Origin: CAKZYD01 sp039814715
Lineage (GTDB): Bacteria > Pseudomonadota > Alphaproteobacteria > Sphingomonadales > CAKZYD01
Reading direction: 5' to 3'
Length of the DNA: 64,000 nucleotides
Assembly (NCBI GenBank): GCA_039814715.1
Contig: JBCCAR010000019.1
Location: forward strand, 4,763 to 68,762
A program made the position numbers and the translations under genes. Shown here piece by piece: positions 37,661 through 47,767 of the stretch. The notes beneath the pieces were generated by a model that saw only the letters and a list, made by a program, of their open reading frames with translations, ran no database searches and was not told where the DNA came from. Each line of letters opens with the position of its first letter. The stretch's first letter is position 1.

Positions 37661-38746
37661 TCACATCGCCGCCAGCTCATCAATCAGCTCTTGTTGGTGC
37701 TTCATAAGGTCTTGGCCGCCCATCATCGCAATGAGCGGTTCATATGGATCATCAATAGGCGCGTCGATACCGGTGAGCGCTTCAAACACTTTTAGCGCCG
37801 CAAAGGGCACAGAGTGCGGGTTGTAGCCACCCTCATGGGTCATCATGATGCGGCCTTTGGCGTGGCGGTCTGCAACGGCCATCAGCTGCTGGGCCATTTG
37901 TTTATAAATTTCGCCATAAAGCATATTGCGGCCCAGCGGGTCTTGGCCCATGGAATCAAAACCGGACGCAACGATCACGAAATCGGGCGCAAAGTGATCT
38001 AGCGCGGGGATGACTAGCTGGTCGAACGCGTATAGATACGCCCCCCGGCCTGACCCTGGCGGTAGCGGGATGTTGATGTTGAACCCCTCGCCTGCCCCGC
38101 TGCCGCGCTCCTCTTTGGGGCCGCTTTCGGGCGGGAAGCAATTGTCCTGGTGCAGCGAAATGGTGAGTACTGAGGGATCATCATAAAAGGCTGACTGCGT
38201 GCCGTTGCCATGGTGCACATCCCAATCGATGATCGCTACTTTCTCAAGGCCGCGCGCCTGCGCCGCTTTTGCAGTGAGAGCAGCATTGGCGAGAAAGCAA
38301 AACCCCATCGATTGTCCCGCTTCGGCATGGTGGCCAGGCGGACGGCACAGCGCGTAGCCATTGTCTATTTGGCCGGCCAAAATGGCTTCCATCATGGCAA
38401 TACAGCCACCTGCAGACAGCCGAGCAATGTCATAGCTACCGCGTCCCATGTGCGTTGCCATCGCTGGCGACCCGCCGGTCTCGTTCAGAGCTTCCAGCGT
38501 CTTTAAATAGGCGGGCGTATGGACTGCAAGCATCTCATCTTGCGTAATCTCGCGCGGCTCAACCGGTGTTAGGTTTTTGCTGTAACCTGTTGCATCGAGG
38601 AGGTTTTTAATCCGCCGCTTGGTATCTGTATTTTCATTATGAAGATGCGGCTCAACGCCGAGAGCAGGATCTGGCGCCATAATGCCAGCGTAACGCCCGG
38701 TATCGTGCCACATATACAGCTCGTGCCACAAAAGCCCTGTCGTCAT
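37661..38746 (-). CDS. Histone-deacetylase-family / acetylpolyamine amidohydrolase-like protein
   Basis: This 361-aa class II HDAC-like enzyme has the catalytic RPPGHHAE, the zinc ligands in DWDVHHGNGT, and ASGFDSMGQDPLG. It resembles acetylpolyamine amidohydrolases, which act on N-acetylated small amines. The strong GGAGGGG before 38746 rejects the earlier start at 38920. It is the second gene of an operon with a TonB receptor (49 bp gap). Confidence 0.9.
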   Translation of the reverse strand: MTTGLLWHELYMWHDTGRYAGIMAPDPALGVEPHLHNENTDTKRRIKNLLDATGYSKNLTPVEPREITQDEMLAVHTPAYLKTLEALNETGGSPAMATHMGRGSYDIARLSAGGCIAMMEAILAGQIDNGYALCRPPGHHAEAGQSMGFCFLANAALTAKAAQARGLEKVAIIDWDVHHGNGTQSAFYDDPSVLTISLHQDNCFPPESGPKEERGSGAGEGFNINIPLPPGSGRGAYLYAFDQLVIPALDHFAPDFVIVASGFDSMGQDPLGRNMLYGEIYKQMAQQLMAVADRHAKGRIMMTHEGGYNPHSVPFAALKVFEALTGIDAPIDDPYEPLIAMMGGQDLMKHQQELIDELAAM

Positions 38747-38795
38747 CGTCTTTCCCCTCCAAAAGTCTGCCCAATCAGCATGACGTCTGCGTCCG

Positions 38796-41147
38796 CTAGA
38801 AATTGTAAGTTGCAGCAAGGCCCCAGGTGCGACGCTCGCCAAAGATGTCGAGCTTGAAGCCGACGCCAGGAATGTTGTTGATGTAGGTGAGATAAGCCTC
38901 ATTGGTGAGGTTACGAACATACGCGATCACATTCCAGCGGCCATCGATATCCCCGAGGCCAACACGCGCGTTGGCAACAAAGTAACTGGGCGCGCCGTCC
39001 GCAGGCTGGTTGGTGATCTCTAAGAAACGATCGTCTGTCCAGCGGGCATCTGCGCTTGCTAGAACAGCCAGCCCTTTGGCCTCAATCGGATAAGCAAAAT
39101 CCAGCCGTCCGTTAAGTTGCCATTCTGGCGCATTCACGGGGGTATTGCCTTGGAGCGGCGTTGGTATGAGGCTGCCATCTTCTGCGAGCGGCGCAGAGAA
39201 AGTGGTCACAGACCGGCCGCCGGCGTCTGTCACTTCACTGTCCAGCCACGCGATGCCAAAAGTTGCCGTGAGATATTCATTTGGCGCAGCGACCAGCTCA
39301 GCTTCTGCGCCCCAAGTCACAATTTCTGGAATGTTCCGCGTGATTGGCACCAGCGGAGAGAGCGGGTCATCCACATTCACCTGCGCATCTTTCGTACGCG
39401 TGCGGAACACAGCTGCATTGACTTGGATTTTATCCTCCAAGAAGCGCGATTTGACGCCCGCTTCAACGGCAAGCACCCGCTCATCTTCATATTCAATGGC
39501 AACGCCGCCAAAAGGCACAGAAAATCCGCCCGTTCGAAAGCCCGTTTGCGCATTTGCATAGAGTAAAGTGGCGTCGTTAGGCTCGTATGCCAAACCCACC
39601 TTCCAGTTAAAGGCGTTATCGACATACCGGTTGCTCGTAATCCCCGAAATCGTAGGGTTCGCAGCAGATGTTTGCTCACCAATGGCATCGATGGTGGCCA
39701 AAGTCGTCATCGGCAGGTCCCGTATTCCCACCACATCGTTGAGAGCCGCGCTGGTCGTGCCATCTACTTCAGTAACCTCGCGGGTATAGCGCGCTCCAAA
39801 GGTTGCGGTAAGTTGGTCGGTCAGCTGATAGTCAGCGTTCGCAAACAAAGCATAAGAGCGCAAATCCTGATCAAAATTACTTTGCAGACGCGGCGGCAAT
39901 GGCGGGTTGGATACCGGCGCAAATGGGGAGCCTGATAAGTCCGCCCCATCAATCTGCTCCAAACTATCAGATTGAAAAAAACCGCCAACAATGAAGGATA
40001 GCCGATCATCCATGACCGTCCCGCCAGCACGAAGCTCCTGCGTAAATTGGTCAATCTGGTTAAAGTAATCAGTATTGGTGGAAACGATTGGGGTCGAATC
40101 AGAGTCTTCACGGTGATCGCGGGTATAGTGCTCAAAGGCTGTGATAGAGGTCAGCGTAATGGCCCCTATATCATGCTCAACGCGCAAGAACCCTCCATAA
40201 AACGTGTCGTTTTTGCGGCCAGGATAGTCATTGTTCACGGTGAATAAATCGGCCGGTTCGGTTTCAAGTTCTGGATTTCCAGCAAGTGCGGCAAGTCCAT
40301 TGAACTTTGTGCAGGTCTCTGGGGCAAAGCTGACTTGCCCGGCAAGCGCTTCGGGGCAGAACCCTGGGCCAGTCCCGCTAAATACACCGGGACCTTTATA
40401 AAGCATGGTTTCGGTGTTATCGACGCCGCCATGCGCCAAGAGGCGGACGCGGGTATCACCATTGTCCCAAGCGAGTTGGCCGCGGAACTCGTGCAGCTTC
40501 GTGGCGCCCCACTCATCATTTGTGAACAGGTTAAACTGAGGCCCGCCGGAGCCGCCAGATGTGAAGAACGAAAAGCGGCCGGTCAGGTTTTCAGCCAATT
40601 CACCTGACACTGCGCCTTGCACGTTAAAGCGCTCATGGCTGTCAAACTCGCCGCGCACAAAGCCTTCGAGTTCCTCGGTGGGCTCGGCTGTGTAATAGTT
40701 TACCGCGCCGCCAGTGGTGTTACGGCCAAAGACGGTTCCTTGCGGGCCTTTGAGCACCTCAATGCGGCCGATATCAAACACGGGCCGCGCCGCCTGCCAG
40801 TTCTTAGAGATGTAGACTTCATCTGAATGAATAGCGACGGGCGAGTTAAAATTCCCAGCGAACTCATTCAGGCCAATTCCGCGAATGAAAAACGCCTGAA
40901 TAAACGTGCCATTGCCATAAGATTCCACATTGGGCACTTGGCCAGCCAAGGCGCCAATGTCATTGCCTAAATTAAAAATATCATCGCCATCAAAAGCAGA
41001 CACAGAAATCGCCAAATCTTGAATATTCTGCGCGCGCTTTTGCGCTTGGACGATGATCTCTTCTAACTGGGCAGCAGCCGGCGTAACAAGCGCAGCAGAC
41101 GCAGCGCCAGCTAAAGCCGTATTTTTAATGATGGATGCAACCCGCAT
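38796..41147 (-). CDS. TonB-dependent receptor
   Basis: This 783-aa outer-membrane receptor has a signal peptide (ending TPAAAQ), a TonB box-like EEIIVQAQKR, a plug with FFIRGIGLNEF and GTVFGRNTTGGAVNY, and a beta-barrel ending in YNF. It resembles the receptors that sphingomonads and related groups use for plant or xenobiotic compounds. Its substrate is likely modified by the downstream HDAC-like amidohydrolase. The 195-bp upstream region shows no Zur box. Confidence 0.92.
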   Translation of the reverse strand: MRVASIIKNTALAGAASAALVTPAAAQLEEIIVQAQKRAQNIQDLAISVSAFDGDDIFNLGNDIGALAGQVPNVESYGNGTFIQAFFIRGIGLNEFAGNFNSPVAIHSDEVYISKNWQAARPVFDIGRIEVLKGPQGTVFGRNTTGGAVNYYTAEPTEELEGFVRGEFDSHERFNVQGAVSGELAENLTGRFSFFTSGGSGGPQFNLFTNDEWGATKLHEFRGQLAWDNGDTRVRLLAHGGVDNTETMLYKGPGVFSGTGPGFCPEALAGQVSFAPETCTKFNGLAALAGNPELETEPADLFTVNNDYPGRKNDTFYGGFLRVEHDIGAITLTSITAFEHYTRDHREDSDSTPIVSTNTDYFNQIDQFTQELRAGGTVMDDRLSFIVGGFFQSDSLEQIDGADLSGSPFAPVSNPPLPPRLQSNFDQDLRSYALFANADYQLTDQLTATFGARYTREVTEVDGTTSAALNDVVGIRDLPMTTLATIDAIGEQTSAANPTISGITSNRYVDNAFNWKVGLAYEPNDATLLYANAQTGFRTGGFSVPFGGVAIEYEDERVLAVEAGVKSRFLEDKIQVNAAVFRTRTKDAQVNVDDPLSPLVPITRNIPEIVTWGAEAELVAAPNEYLTATFGIAWLDSEVTDAGGRSVTTFSAPLAEDGSLIPTPLQGNTPVNAPEWQLNGRLDFAYPIEAKGLAVLASADARWTDDRFLEITNQPADGAPSYFVANARVGLGDIDGRWNVIAYVRNLTNEAYLTYINNIPGVGFKLDIFGERRTWGLAATYNF

Positions 41148-41342
41148 GACATTTCCCCTCGCTCATAGTGCCTTGAATATGTCGACCAACTGATCGGCTA
41201 ATTACCAAAAAGTCGCACCGAGCAACCTTTAGGTCAAGCGACCAATATTGTATGGGCGACACTTGAGGGACGCCCATGGCCATTTTGCAACACTTAGGAG
41301 CGTTCACGCCTCACAAACAGCATAGGATTTGGAGCCCTATGG

Positions 41343-42776
41343 TTATGCAGCCCAAATGGGCGGGGGCGTAAAGGCGCTGTGTCCATCCCTCTCCATCTGC
41401 CGCGCGAGCGATAGCAACGTATCTTCACGCCCCATAGGCGCTGCCAGCTGTATGGGAACGGGAACACCCTCATGCTGGCCCACGGGCACGGTCAGCGCGG
41501 GCTGGCCTGTCATATTAAAGAATGCGGTAAAGGGGTAGATATCAAACACAGCGTCATAGTATTCCCGCGCTGAGAGTTTGGGGTCATTTTGATTGAGTGC
41601 CCCGATAGCTTGGGGCTGACCGCGGCGCAAAGGCAGCAAAAACGCGTCATACTCCGCCATAAAGGCTCCGAATTGGCGGCTGACTGTATTCATCACGTCA
41701 AACACACCAAGCACATCAATTCCAGTTGCTGCGCGGCCGTATTCCGCTACTTTTAAGCTGGCTTCTTCAAAGAAAGCGTTGGTGCGCTCAATACCGGGCG
41801 CTGCGCAAATTGCCTCTACACCAGCTGCGCAAAAACTCGACCAAGCAAGGCAGTTGGATTCGTGGAATGCGGCGGCATCAAAGTGCGGCGCAGCCTCAAC
41901 AACGGTGTGACCATTTGCAGTCAGATAGGCGGCGGTTTCTTCCAGCGCCGCGCGGACGAACGGGTCTACCTCTGGTGTGCCTGGCAGCGCAAATGCAAGT
42001 GCGATGCGCTTGGGCTCACACGCTTTTTCAATAACCTCTCGATAAAGCGCGGCAGGACGGGCAATGTCAAACATCGCGCCCACTTCCGGCCCCTCCACAG
42101 CATCGAGCAGTGCAGCAGCGTCACGGACAGTGCGGCTAACGGCGAATTCAATGCCCATGCCATAGAGCGGCAAGCCATAATGCGGGCCAATGGGCGTGCG
42201 GCCTCGGGTAGGCTTAAGGCCGATAAGGCCGCAATTGGCCGCAGGAATGCGAATGGAGCCGCCGCCATCATTGGCGTGGGCCATTGGCACAATCCCAGCG
42301 GCGACAGCAGCTGCAGCGCCGCCTGATGAACCGCCTGGCGAGCGTGAGAGATCATATGGGTTGCGTGTCGGGGCGCCATAGGCAAGCGCTTCAACCGCTG
42401 CGTTAAACGCAAATTCCGGCGTCGACGTCATGCCCAGCGTCACTAAACCTGCTGCTTGGAACCGGGTAAACAGCTCAGAACTTATCTGGTCGGGCATATT
42501 GAGCGCGGCAAGGGCCCGCGACCCCATTTTCTGAACGCGGCCTTTGATATGCATGATGGCATCTTTCGCCAAAAACGGCACACCAGCGAAGGGCCCGATT
42601 TCAGCGCCAGGCTCCGGCGTTTCAAACACATCAACGACGCAATTCAGCTTTGGATTCGCAGCAGAAATCGCCGCCATAGCGCTTTCTTGTGCTTCTAATG
42701 ATGTAATCTCACCAGACGCAATCAGCGCTGCAAGCGCCGTCGCATCAAGCGCGCTATAATCTGACAGGTTCAACAT
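41343..42776 (-). CDS. Amidase (amidase-signature family)
   Basis: This 477-aa amidase has the Ser-cisSer-Lys triad: Lys in PFLAKDA, and Ser pair in RSPGGSSGGAAAAVAAG. It lies in the same minus-strand direction upstream of the TonB receptor (195 bp). The substrate is unknown. The ATG at 42776 is chosen with GGAG close upstream; an in-frame start at 42827 lacks one. Confidence 0.9.
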   Translation of the reverse strand: MLNLSDYSALDATALAALIASGEITSLEAQESAMAAISAANPKLNCVVDVFETPEPGAEIGPFAGVPFLAKDAIMHIKGRVQKMGSRALAALNMPDQISSELFTRFQAAGLVTLGMTSTPEFAFNAAVEALAYGAPTRNPYDLSRSPGGSSGGAAAAVAAGIVPMAHANDGGGSIRIPAANCGLIGLKPTRGRTPIGPHYGLPLYGMGIEFAVSRTVRDAAALLDAVEGPEVGAMFDIARPAALYREVIEKACEPKRIALAFALPGTPEVDPFVRAALEETAAYLTANGHTVVEAAPHFDAAAFHESNCLAWSSFCAAGVEAICAAPGIERTNAFFEEASLKVAEYGRAATGIDVLGVFDVMNTVSRQFGAFMAEYDAFLLPLRRGQPQAIGALNQNDPKLSAREYYDAVFDIYPFTAFFNMTGQPALTVPVGQHEGVPVPIQLAAPMGREDTLLSLARQMERDGHSAFTPPPIWAA

Positions 42777-42925
42777 AGTCTCCGCCCTCTCAGCGACATT
42801 TGATAACAATATAGGGCAGGCGTCCAAATTTTTGCAAGGCCGGACGCCTGACCTTGCAATCCTCGTTCGCTTGAGACACTACCCTTATTGTACGACATCA
42901 AGCGGGTATTTTGGGGACCTCGATT

Positions 42926-44371
42926 ATGCGAACAAACCCACTCTTAAAACAGTTGGCCTACGTGAACGGAACTTGGATGGCTGCGGCGAGCGGCGATGTT
43001 CTTGAGGTTGCGAACCCGTCCACTGGCGACGTCATTGGCACGGTGCCCAGCTTGAGCGCGGGCGAGACGCAGAGTGTTGTGTCTGCCGCCAATGCAGCCT
43101 TTGCGGATTGGCGTCAGTGGGCGGGCAAAGAACGCAGCCAGGTTTTGCGCCGCTGGCATGATCTGATCTTAGAGCATAAAGATGACCTAGCCGCGCTCGT
43201 CACGCTCGAACAAGGCAAACCGCTGGCTGAGGCGGCGGGCGAAGTAGCCTATGGCGCCTCTTTCATCGAGTGGTTTGCTGAAGAAGCCAAGCGCACCTAC
43301 GGCGATACGATCCCTGGGCAGATGCGCCAATTGCGCATTTCCACCATCAAGCAGCCTATCGGCGTGGCTGCCGCAATCACGCCGTGGAATTTCCCCGTTG
43401 CCATGATCACCCGCAAGGCGGGCGCGGCTCTGGCGGCAGGCTGCAGCTTCATCGTCAAGCCAGCCGAACAAACCCCCTTTTCAGCCCTAGCGCTTGCCTT
43501 CCTAGCTGAGGAGGCTGGCGTGCCGGCCGGCGTGTTTAATGTAATCACTGGCGCGCCTGACGTCATCGGCGGCGTGCTGACAAAAAGCGATATAGTACGC
43601 AAGCTGAGCTTCACCGGCTCGACCGCAGTGGGTCGTCTGTTGATGCGGCAAAGTGCCGATACGGTAAAGAAGCTGTCCCTGGAGCTGGGAGGCAATGCGC
43701 CTTTCGTCGTCATGGATGACGCCGATATCGAGAAGGCAGCGGACGCCGCCATCCTGTGCAAATTCCGCAATGCGGGGCAAACCTGCGTCTGCGCCAACCG
43801 CATATATGTCCAGTCCGGCGCTTATGATGCCTTCTTAGCGGCGTTCACCCAGCGCGTTGAGGCTCTGGCCGTGGGCGATGGCTTTGAAGATGGCGTCCAG
43901 ATTGGTCCACTAATTGACGAGGCTGCGGTGGCTAAAGTGAGCGAACACCTCGCTGATGCGCTCTCTCATGGCGCGAGCGTTACAACTGGCGGCAAACCTC
44001 ATGACCGCGGCGGCCTCTTCTACCAGCCGACCGTTCTCTCAGGCGCCACCCAGAGCATGCTCATCGCCCGAGAAGAGACCTTCGGCCCCCTCGCTCCATT
44101 GATCCGCTTTGAGAGCGAAGACGAAGCCATCACATTGGCCAACCAAAGCGAATTTGGCCTGGCCGCCTACATCTTCACGCGCGATATCGGCCGGGTGCAC
44201 CGCCTGTCGGAAGCCATTGAAGCTGGCATGATCGGCGTCAACACAGGCCTCATCTCAACCGAAGTCGCTCCCTTTGGCGGCATCAAACAATCCGGCCTCG
44301 GCCGCGAAGGTGGACACCAAGGCATTGATGAATATCTCGAGACAAAATACATCTGCAGCGATATCAGTTGA
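42926..44371 (+). CDS. gabD: NAD(P)-dependent succinate-semialdehyde dehydrogenase-like
   Basis: This 481-aa aldehyde dehydrogenase has PWNFPVAMITRK, the general-base Glu in LELGGNAP, and the catalytic Cys in NAGQTCVCANR. Overall it matches the succinate-semialdehyde dehydrogenase group, whose reaction feeds succinate to the TCA cycle; other semialdehydes are possible. GGGGA lies before the ATG. It is divergent from the amidase and convergent with a LysR gene. Confidence 0.88.
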   Translation: MRTNPLLKQLAYVNGTWMAAASGDVLEVANPSTGDVIGTVPSLSAGETQSVVSAANAAFADWRQWAGKERSQVLRRWHDLILEHKDDLAALVTLEQGKPLAEAAGEVAYGASFIEWFAEEAKRTYGDTIPGQMRQLRISTIKQPIGVAAAITPWNFPVAMITRKAGAALAAGCSFIVKPAEQTPFSALALAFLAEEAGVPAGVFNVITGAPDVIGGVLTKSDIVRKLSFTGSTAVGRLLMRQSADTVKKLSLELGGNAPFVVMDDADIEKAADAAILCKFRNAGQTCVCANRIYVQSGAYDAFLAAFTQRVEALAVGDGFEDGVQIGPLIDEAAVAKVSEHLADALSHGASVTTGGKPHDRGGLFYQPTVLSGATQSMLIAREETFGPLAPLIRFESEDEAITLANQSEFGLAAYIFTRDIGRVHRLSEAIEAGMIGVNTGLISTEVAPFGGIKQSGLGREGGHQGIDEYLETKYICSDIS

Positions 44372-44398
44372 AATCCGGCCAGCAGGCGCTGCCGCGCG

Positions 44399-45262
44399 TT
44401 AATACTCGGCGGCGCGCAGATGCTCCAAAAATAGTGCGCATGCCGGTGTTTCAAGGCCCTCTCGTGTACACGCTGTGTAGAGAGGTACGCGCCACTTTTG
44501 GCCTAATATTGGTATCTCAGACAGGTGCCTGTTTTTTTGCGCGACGCTTACAGGCATAAATCCAGCGGCCAGGCCATCGGAAACAAAATCATGCAAAGCA
44601 TGGACGCTGCTTGCTTGGTATAGAATGTGCTCTGCTGGCACGGTGTCGCTCACCCAAGTTTCAAAATTTGTCATATTTGCGCCTAGCCTTGTTGCAAATG
44701 GCAACGTGCTTGGCTGTTCAAAGTGGTCTTCCACACAGTGTTGGGCCTTGAGCTTTTTGTGCGCATAAAGGCCCAACTTCAAGGGCGTAAGGGCATTCGT
44801 TACATAAAGCGATGACTTGGGGGGCAAGCCAGGACGAATGGCTAAATCCGCCTCATCATATTCAAGCTGTAAGTACTTCTCTGTCGCTATGAAGTTGACC
44901 CGAATATCACGGTGCTTAAAGCAAAATCGCCGAATGATGGGTGCGAGTATGGGAGAAAGTGCCTCCACGCTCGTGATTGTCAGCAACAACCTTGAAATAG
45001 CGGGCGGCTTAGAGAGCTGACGCTCCAGCTGGGTAAACTGTTTTTCGACGTCTTCGACAACTTGCAACAAGTCTTCGCCTTGCGGTGTCAAAGCGTATCC
45101 TGATTGTTCGCGAATGAACAGTTGGACACCCAGTCTTTGCTCTAACGCATCGACTTGGCGGATGACAGTAGATCGGTGCACCCCGAGCGCTTGGGCTGCA
45201 AGCGCTACTTTTCCGAGCGTCGCGACCTTATATGCAGTCTTTAGCTCATCCCAATTCTTCAC
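44399..45262 (-). CDS. LysR-family transcriptional regulator
   Basis: This 287-aa protein has an N-terminal winged HTH (AALALGVHRSTVIRQVDALEQRLG-like) and a periplasmic-binding-type effector domain. It is divergent from the efflux operon starting at 45386, with 123 bp between, so it most likely controls that pump and itself. I see no clear T-N11-A site that I would defend. Confidence 0.88.
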   Translation of the reverse strand: MKNWDELKTAYKVATLGKVALAAQALGVHRSTVIRQVDALEQRLGVQLFIREQSGYALTPQGEDLLQVVEDVEKQFTQLERQLSKPPAISRLLLTITSVEALSPILAPIIRRFCFKHRDIRVNFIATEKYLQLEYDEADLAIRPGLPPKSSLYVTNALTPLKLGLYAHKKLKAQHCVEDHFEQPSTLPFATRLGANMTNFETWVSDTVPAEHILYQASSVHALHDFVSDGLAAGFMPVSVAQKNRHLSEIPILGQKWRVPLYTACTREGLETPACALFLEHLRAAEY

Positions 45263-45385
45263 CCGTCACACCTCTGCAGATTTGCGCACCTATTGTTGCA
45301 AAGAAACACATTTACCGTGCAACTACTCGCATCTACCGTCATCCTTAAAGTGCTTCTAACCACTTGTTTTCTCACAGGGCATAGC

Positions 45386-47767
45386 ATGGGTTCTTTTTTC
45401 TTAAATCGTTTTGCATTTACATCCACTCTCCTGTTTGTGTGTGTTCTTTGCCTGCTTCAAACCAGCGCTGCAAACGCGCAATCAAGAAACCGCGGTGTCG
45501 TTATTTTGAACCCACAAAATGGGCAGGATGATCTGCCGGGGGAAATTCGCTCCGAGATTTTGGCCATTTTAGCCGATGTGAAAAACGTCAAAGTGGTCAC
45601 AAAGCAAGTTCCTGAAAGCGCGGCAGAGGCCGACCTGGATGCGTTTGTCCGTCAGATATACAATGATCCATCGGCCGCCGTCGTTGTTGTCGCGGATGTG
45701 GGCTTAAATCAAGCTTTCGCGCGCCGACAAACGTTTTCAAAGCCAACCATTCTGCCGTTTGTTTTTGATTCGACGTTTAACGGGCTCCAATCAGCCGATG
45801 GTACGAGCGGCGTTAGAAACCTCGCCTATACAGCGCCAGAGCTGGATTTAGTGAGCGAATTTCAAACCTTTACGACTGTTGCCCCAATCCGAAAGGCAAC
45901 CCTGGTCTCCAATGCACGGGTCATCCGACGTTTAAATTCAGCCGTTGCAAACAATGCGATCAACTCTGCGCGAACCGCAGGATTTGAGCTTTCAATCCAG
46001 CCCTTTGACAACTCGGTTTCAGACCTGCTCGAAAAACTACCGACTGACACGGATGCGGTGTTCCTGGCACTTTTGCCCGATTCCAGCACGGCTGACATTC
46101 AAGCGTTGCTGCCAGCTTTAACCGCCCGTGGCATTGCGACCTATGCCATTTCAAACGAACGCTATGTGACGCTCGGCGCGCTTGCCAGCAACGCACCGAG
46201 CGCTGATGCCACACGCATTGCGCGGCGTACGGCTGTCCATGTTTTTGAAATTCTGTCTGGAACGCCGGCCTCAACCCTGCCTGTGTCAATCGATTCAGCC
46301 GATCAGTTAACGATCAATATGGCGACGGCGCGCGCCTTGAACATCAGCCCTAGTTTTGACGTGCTCAGTACGGCGAAGCTTATCAACAACATCGAAGAGA
46401 CTGTAGCACGCATATATTCTTTGACGCAGGTCGCGCGCTTGGCAGTGGATGAAAACCTGGCCTTGATGGCGCAGCGCTTTCAAGCCCAGCAAGCAAAGGC
46501 GCGCATCGCCGAAGCACGCGGCCAACTCCTGCCTCAAGTCTCCGCAGACGTCTCTTTTTTACAGCGGCGTGAAACAACCAACGTACGCTCAGGCTTTGCA
46601 GCGCGAAACTCAACAGATGGCTCCATCACGTTAACCCAGTCTATCTTCACCGAAGAATTCTGGGCGGCCTATGCCATTCAAAAATATAGCGCTTTATCTG
46701 AACGCGCCTTGCTGCGCGAAGTTGAGCTGGACATCATCCAATCGGCGACACAGACGTATCTGTCGGTGTTACGGGAGAAAACCTCCCTTGAGCAAGCGGT
46801 CTTCAACCTCGATATCACGCGGGAGAATTTGCGCCTTGCGCGAAACAGAGTTTCTGTCGGGACCGAGGATGCATCCGATTTGTATCGCTGGCAAAGCGAG
46901 CAAGCAACGGCGCAGCAAGCGGTCCTAGCGTCAAAAGCTGCGTATGAACAACTGCGCCAACAACTGAATCAAATTCTCAATCGCCCCATTAAAGAGCCCT
47001 TCGGCGTGACGGTTGAACGTTTAGAAAATCCAGACCTTTTGATCACAGATGGCCGAATAACGCAGCTCATCAGCAATGCATTCGACTTGGCGGCCATGAC
47101 TGATTATTTCGTTGAGTTGGGTCTCGAACGATCCCCTGAACTCACACAGGCGCAGGCATCAATCGACAGTTCCAACCGGCAACTCAGAAGTGACAAACGT
47201 CAACTTTGGATGCCAGACGTTTCCGTCGTCGGCAATTATTCCAATAACTTTGACGAAGCGCGCGAGATGTCACCTGGTGGTTTCATAGGGGAAGATGATT
47301 GGTCAGTGACCGTCCAGGCATCCATCCCATTGTTCGAAGGTGGCTCTCGTTATTCCCGCATTAAGCAAAGCCGGCTTGCCGTGCGCCAATCCAAAACATC
47401 TCTTCAAAACACTGAAAACCAAATCGAGCAAGATGTTCGAAATGCGGTTGAAGCCCTTAAAGCCTCCTTCACATCAATTCCATTGGCGAAGGAGGCAGAA
47501 GTTGCGGCAGAGAAGAACTATAAGCTTGTCTCATCAGCCTATGCGCAAGGCAAACGCGACATCATCAATGTTCTAGATGCCCAAGATTCTCTCATTTCTG
47601 CCCGAGAAGCAGCTCTCAATGCAGTGTTCAATTTTCTCATCGATTTAATGAACACGCAGCGCGCGATAGGCGGCTTTGATTTCTTTTTAGACGATCGCCA
47701 AAAACTAGAATTCAGCACCGAGTTAACGCGGCGTGTTGAAGCAAATAGAGGCAAACAAAGACCATGA
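45386..47767 (+). CDS. TolC-family outer-membrane channel fused to N-terminal periplasmic-binding-protein-like domain
   Basis: This 793-aa exported protein has a signal peptide (about 1-31), then about residues 35-330 resembling an ABC_sub_bind/TrpX-type substrate-binding domain (alternating strand-helix units such as VVVVADVGLN, ATLVSNARV, DAVFLALLP). From about residue 350 it becomes a normal TolC channel: helical repeats with VARLAVDENL, FDLAAMTDYFVELGLERSPEL, and SIPLFEGGSRYSRI. TolC is normally about 450 aa, so the fusion nearly doubles it. It overlaps the adaptor gene by 4 bp (ATGA). Confidence 0.82.
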   Translation: MGSFFLNRFAFTSTLLFVCVLCLLQTSAANAQSRNRGVVILNPQNGQDDLPGEIRSEILAILADVKNVKVVTKQVPESAAEADLDAFVRQIYNDPSAAVVVVADVGLNQAFARRQTFSKPTILPFVFDSTFNGLQSADGTSGVRNLAYTAPELDLVSEFQTFTTVAPIRKATLVSNARVIRRLNSAVANNAINSARTAGFELSIQPFDNSVSDLLEKLPTDTDAVFLALLPDSSTADIQALLPALTARGIATYAISNERYVTLGALASNAPSADATRIARRTAVHVFEILSGTPASTLPVSIDSADQLTINMATARALNISPSFDVLSTAKLINNIEETVARIYSLTQVARLAVDENLALMAQRFQAQQAKARIAEARGQLLPQVSADVSFLQRRETTNVRSGFAARNSTDGSITLTQSIFTEEFWAAYAIQKYSALSERALLREVELDIIQSATQTYLSVLREKTSLEQAVFNLDITRENLRLARNRVSVGTEDASDLYRWQSEQATAQQAVLASKAAYEQLRQQLNQILNRPIKEPFGVTVERLENPDLLITDGRITQLISNAFDLAAMTDYFVELGLERSPELTQAQASIDSSNRQLRSDKRQLWMPDVSVVGNYSNNFDEAREMSPGGFIGEDDWSVTVQASIPLFEGGSRYSRIKQSRLAVRQSKTSLQNTENQIEQDVRNAVEALKASFTSIPLAKEAEVAAEKNYKLVSSAYAQGKRDIINVLDAQDSLISAREAALNAVFNFLIDLMNTQRAIGGFDFFLDDRQKLEFSTELTRRVEANRGKQRP

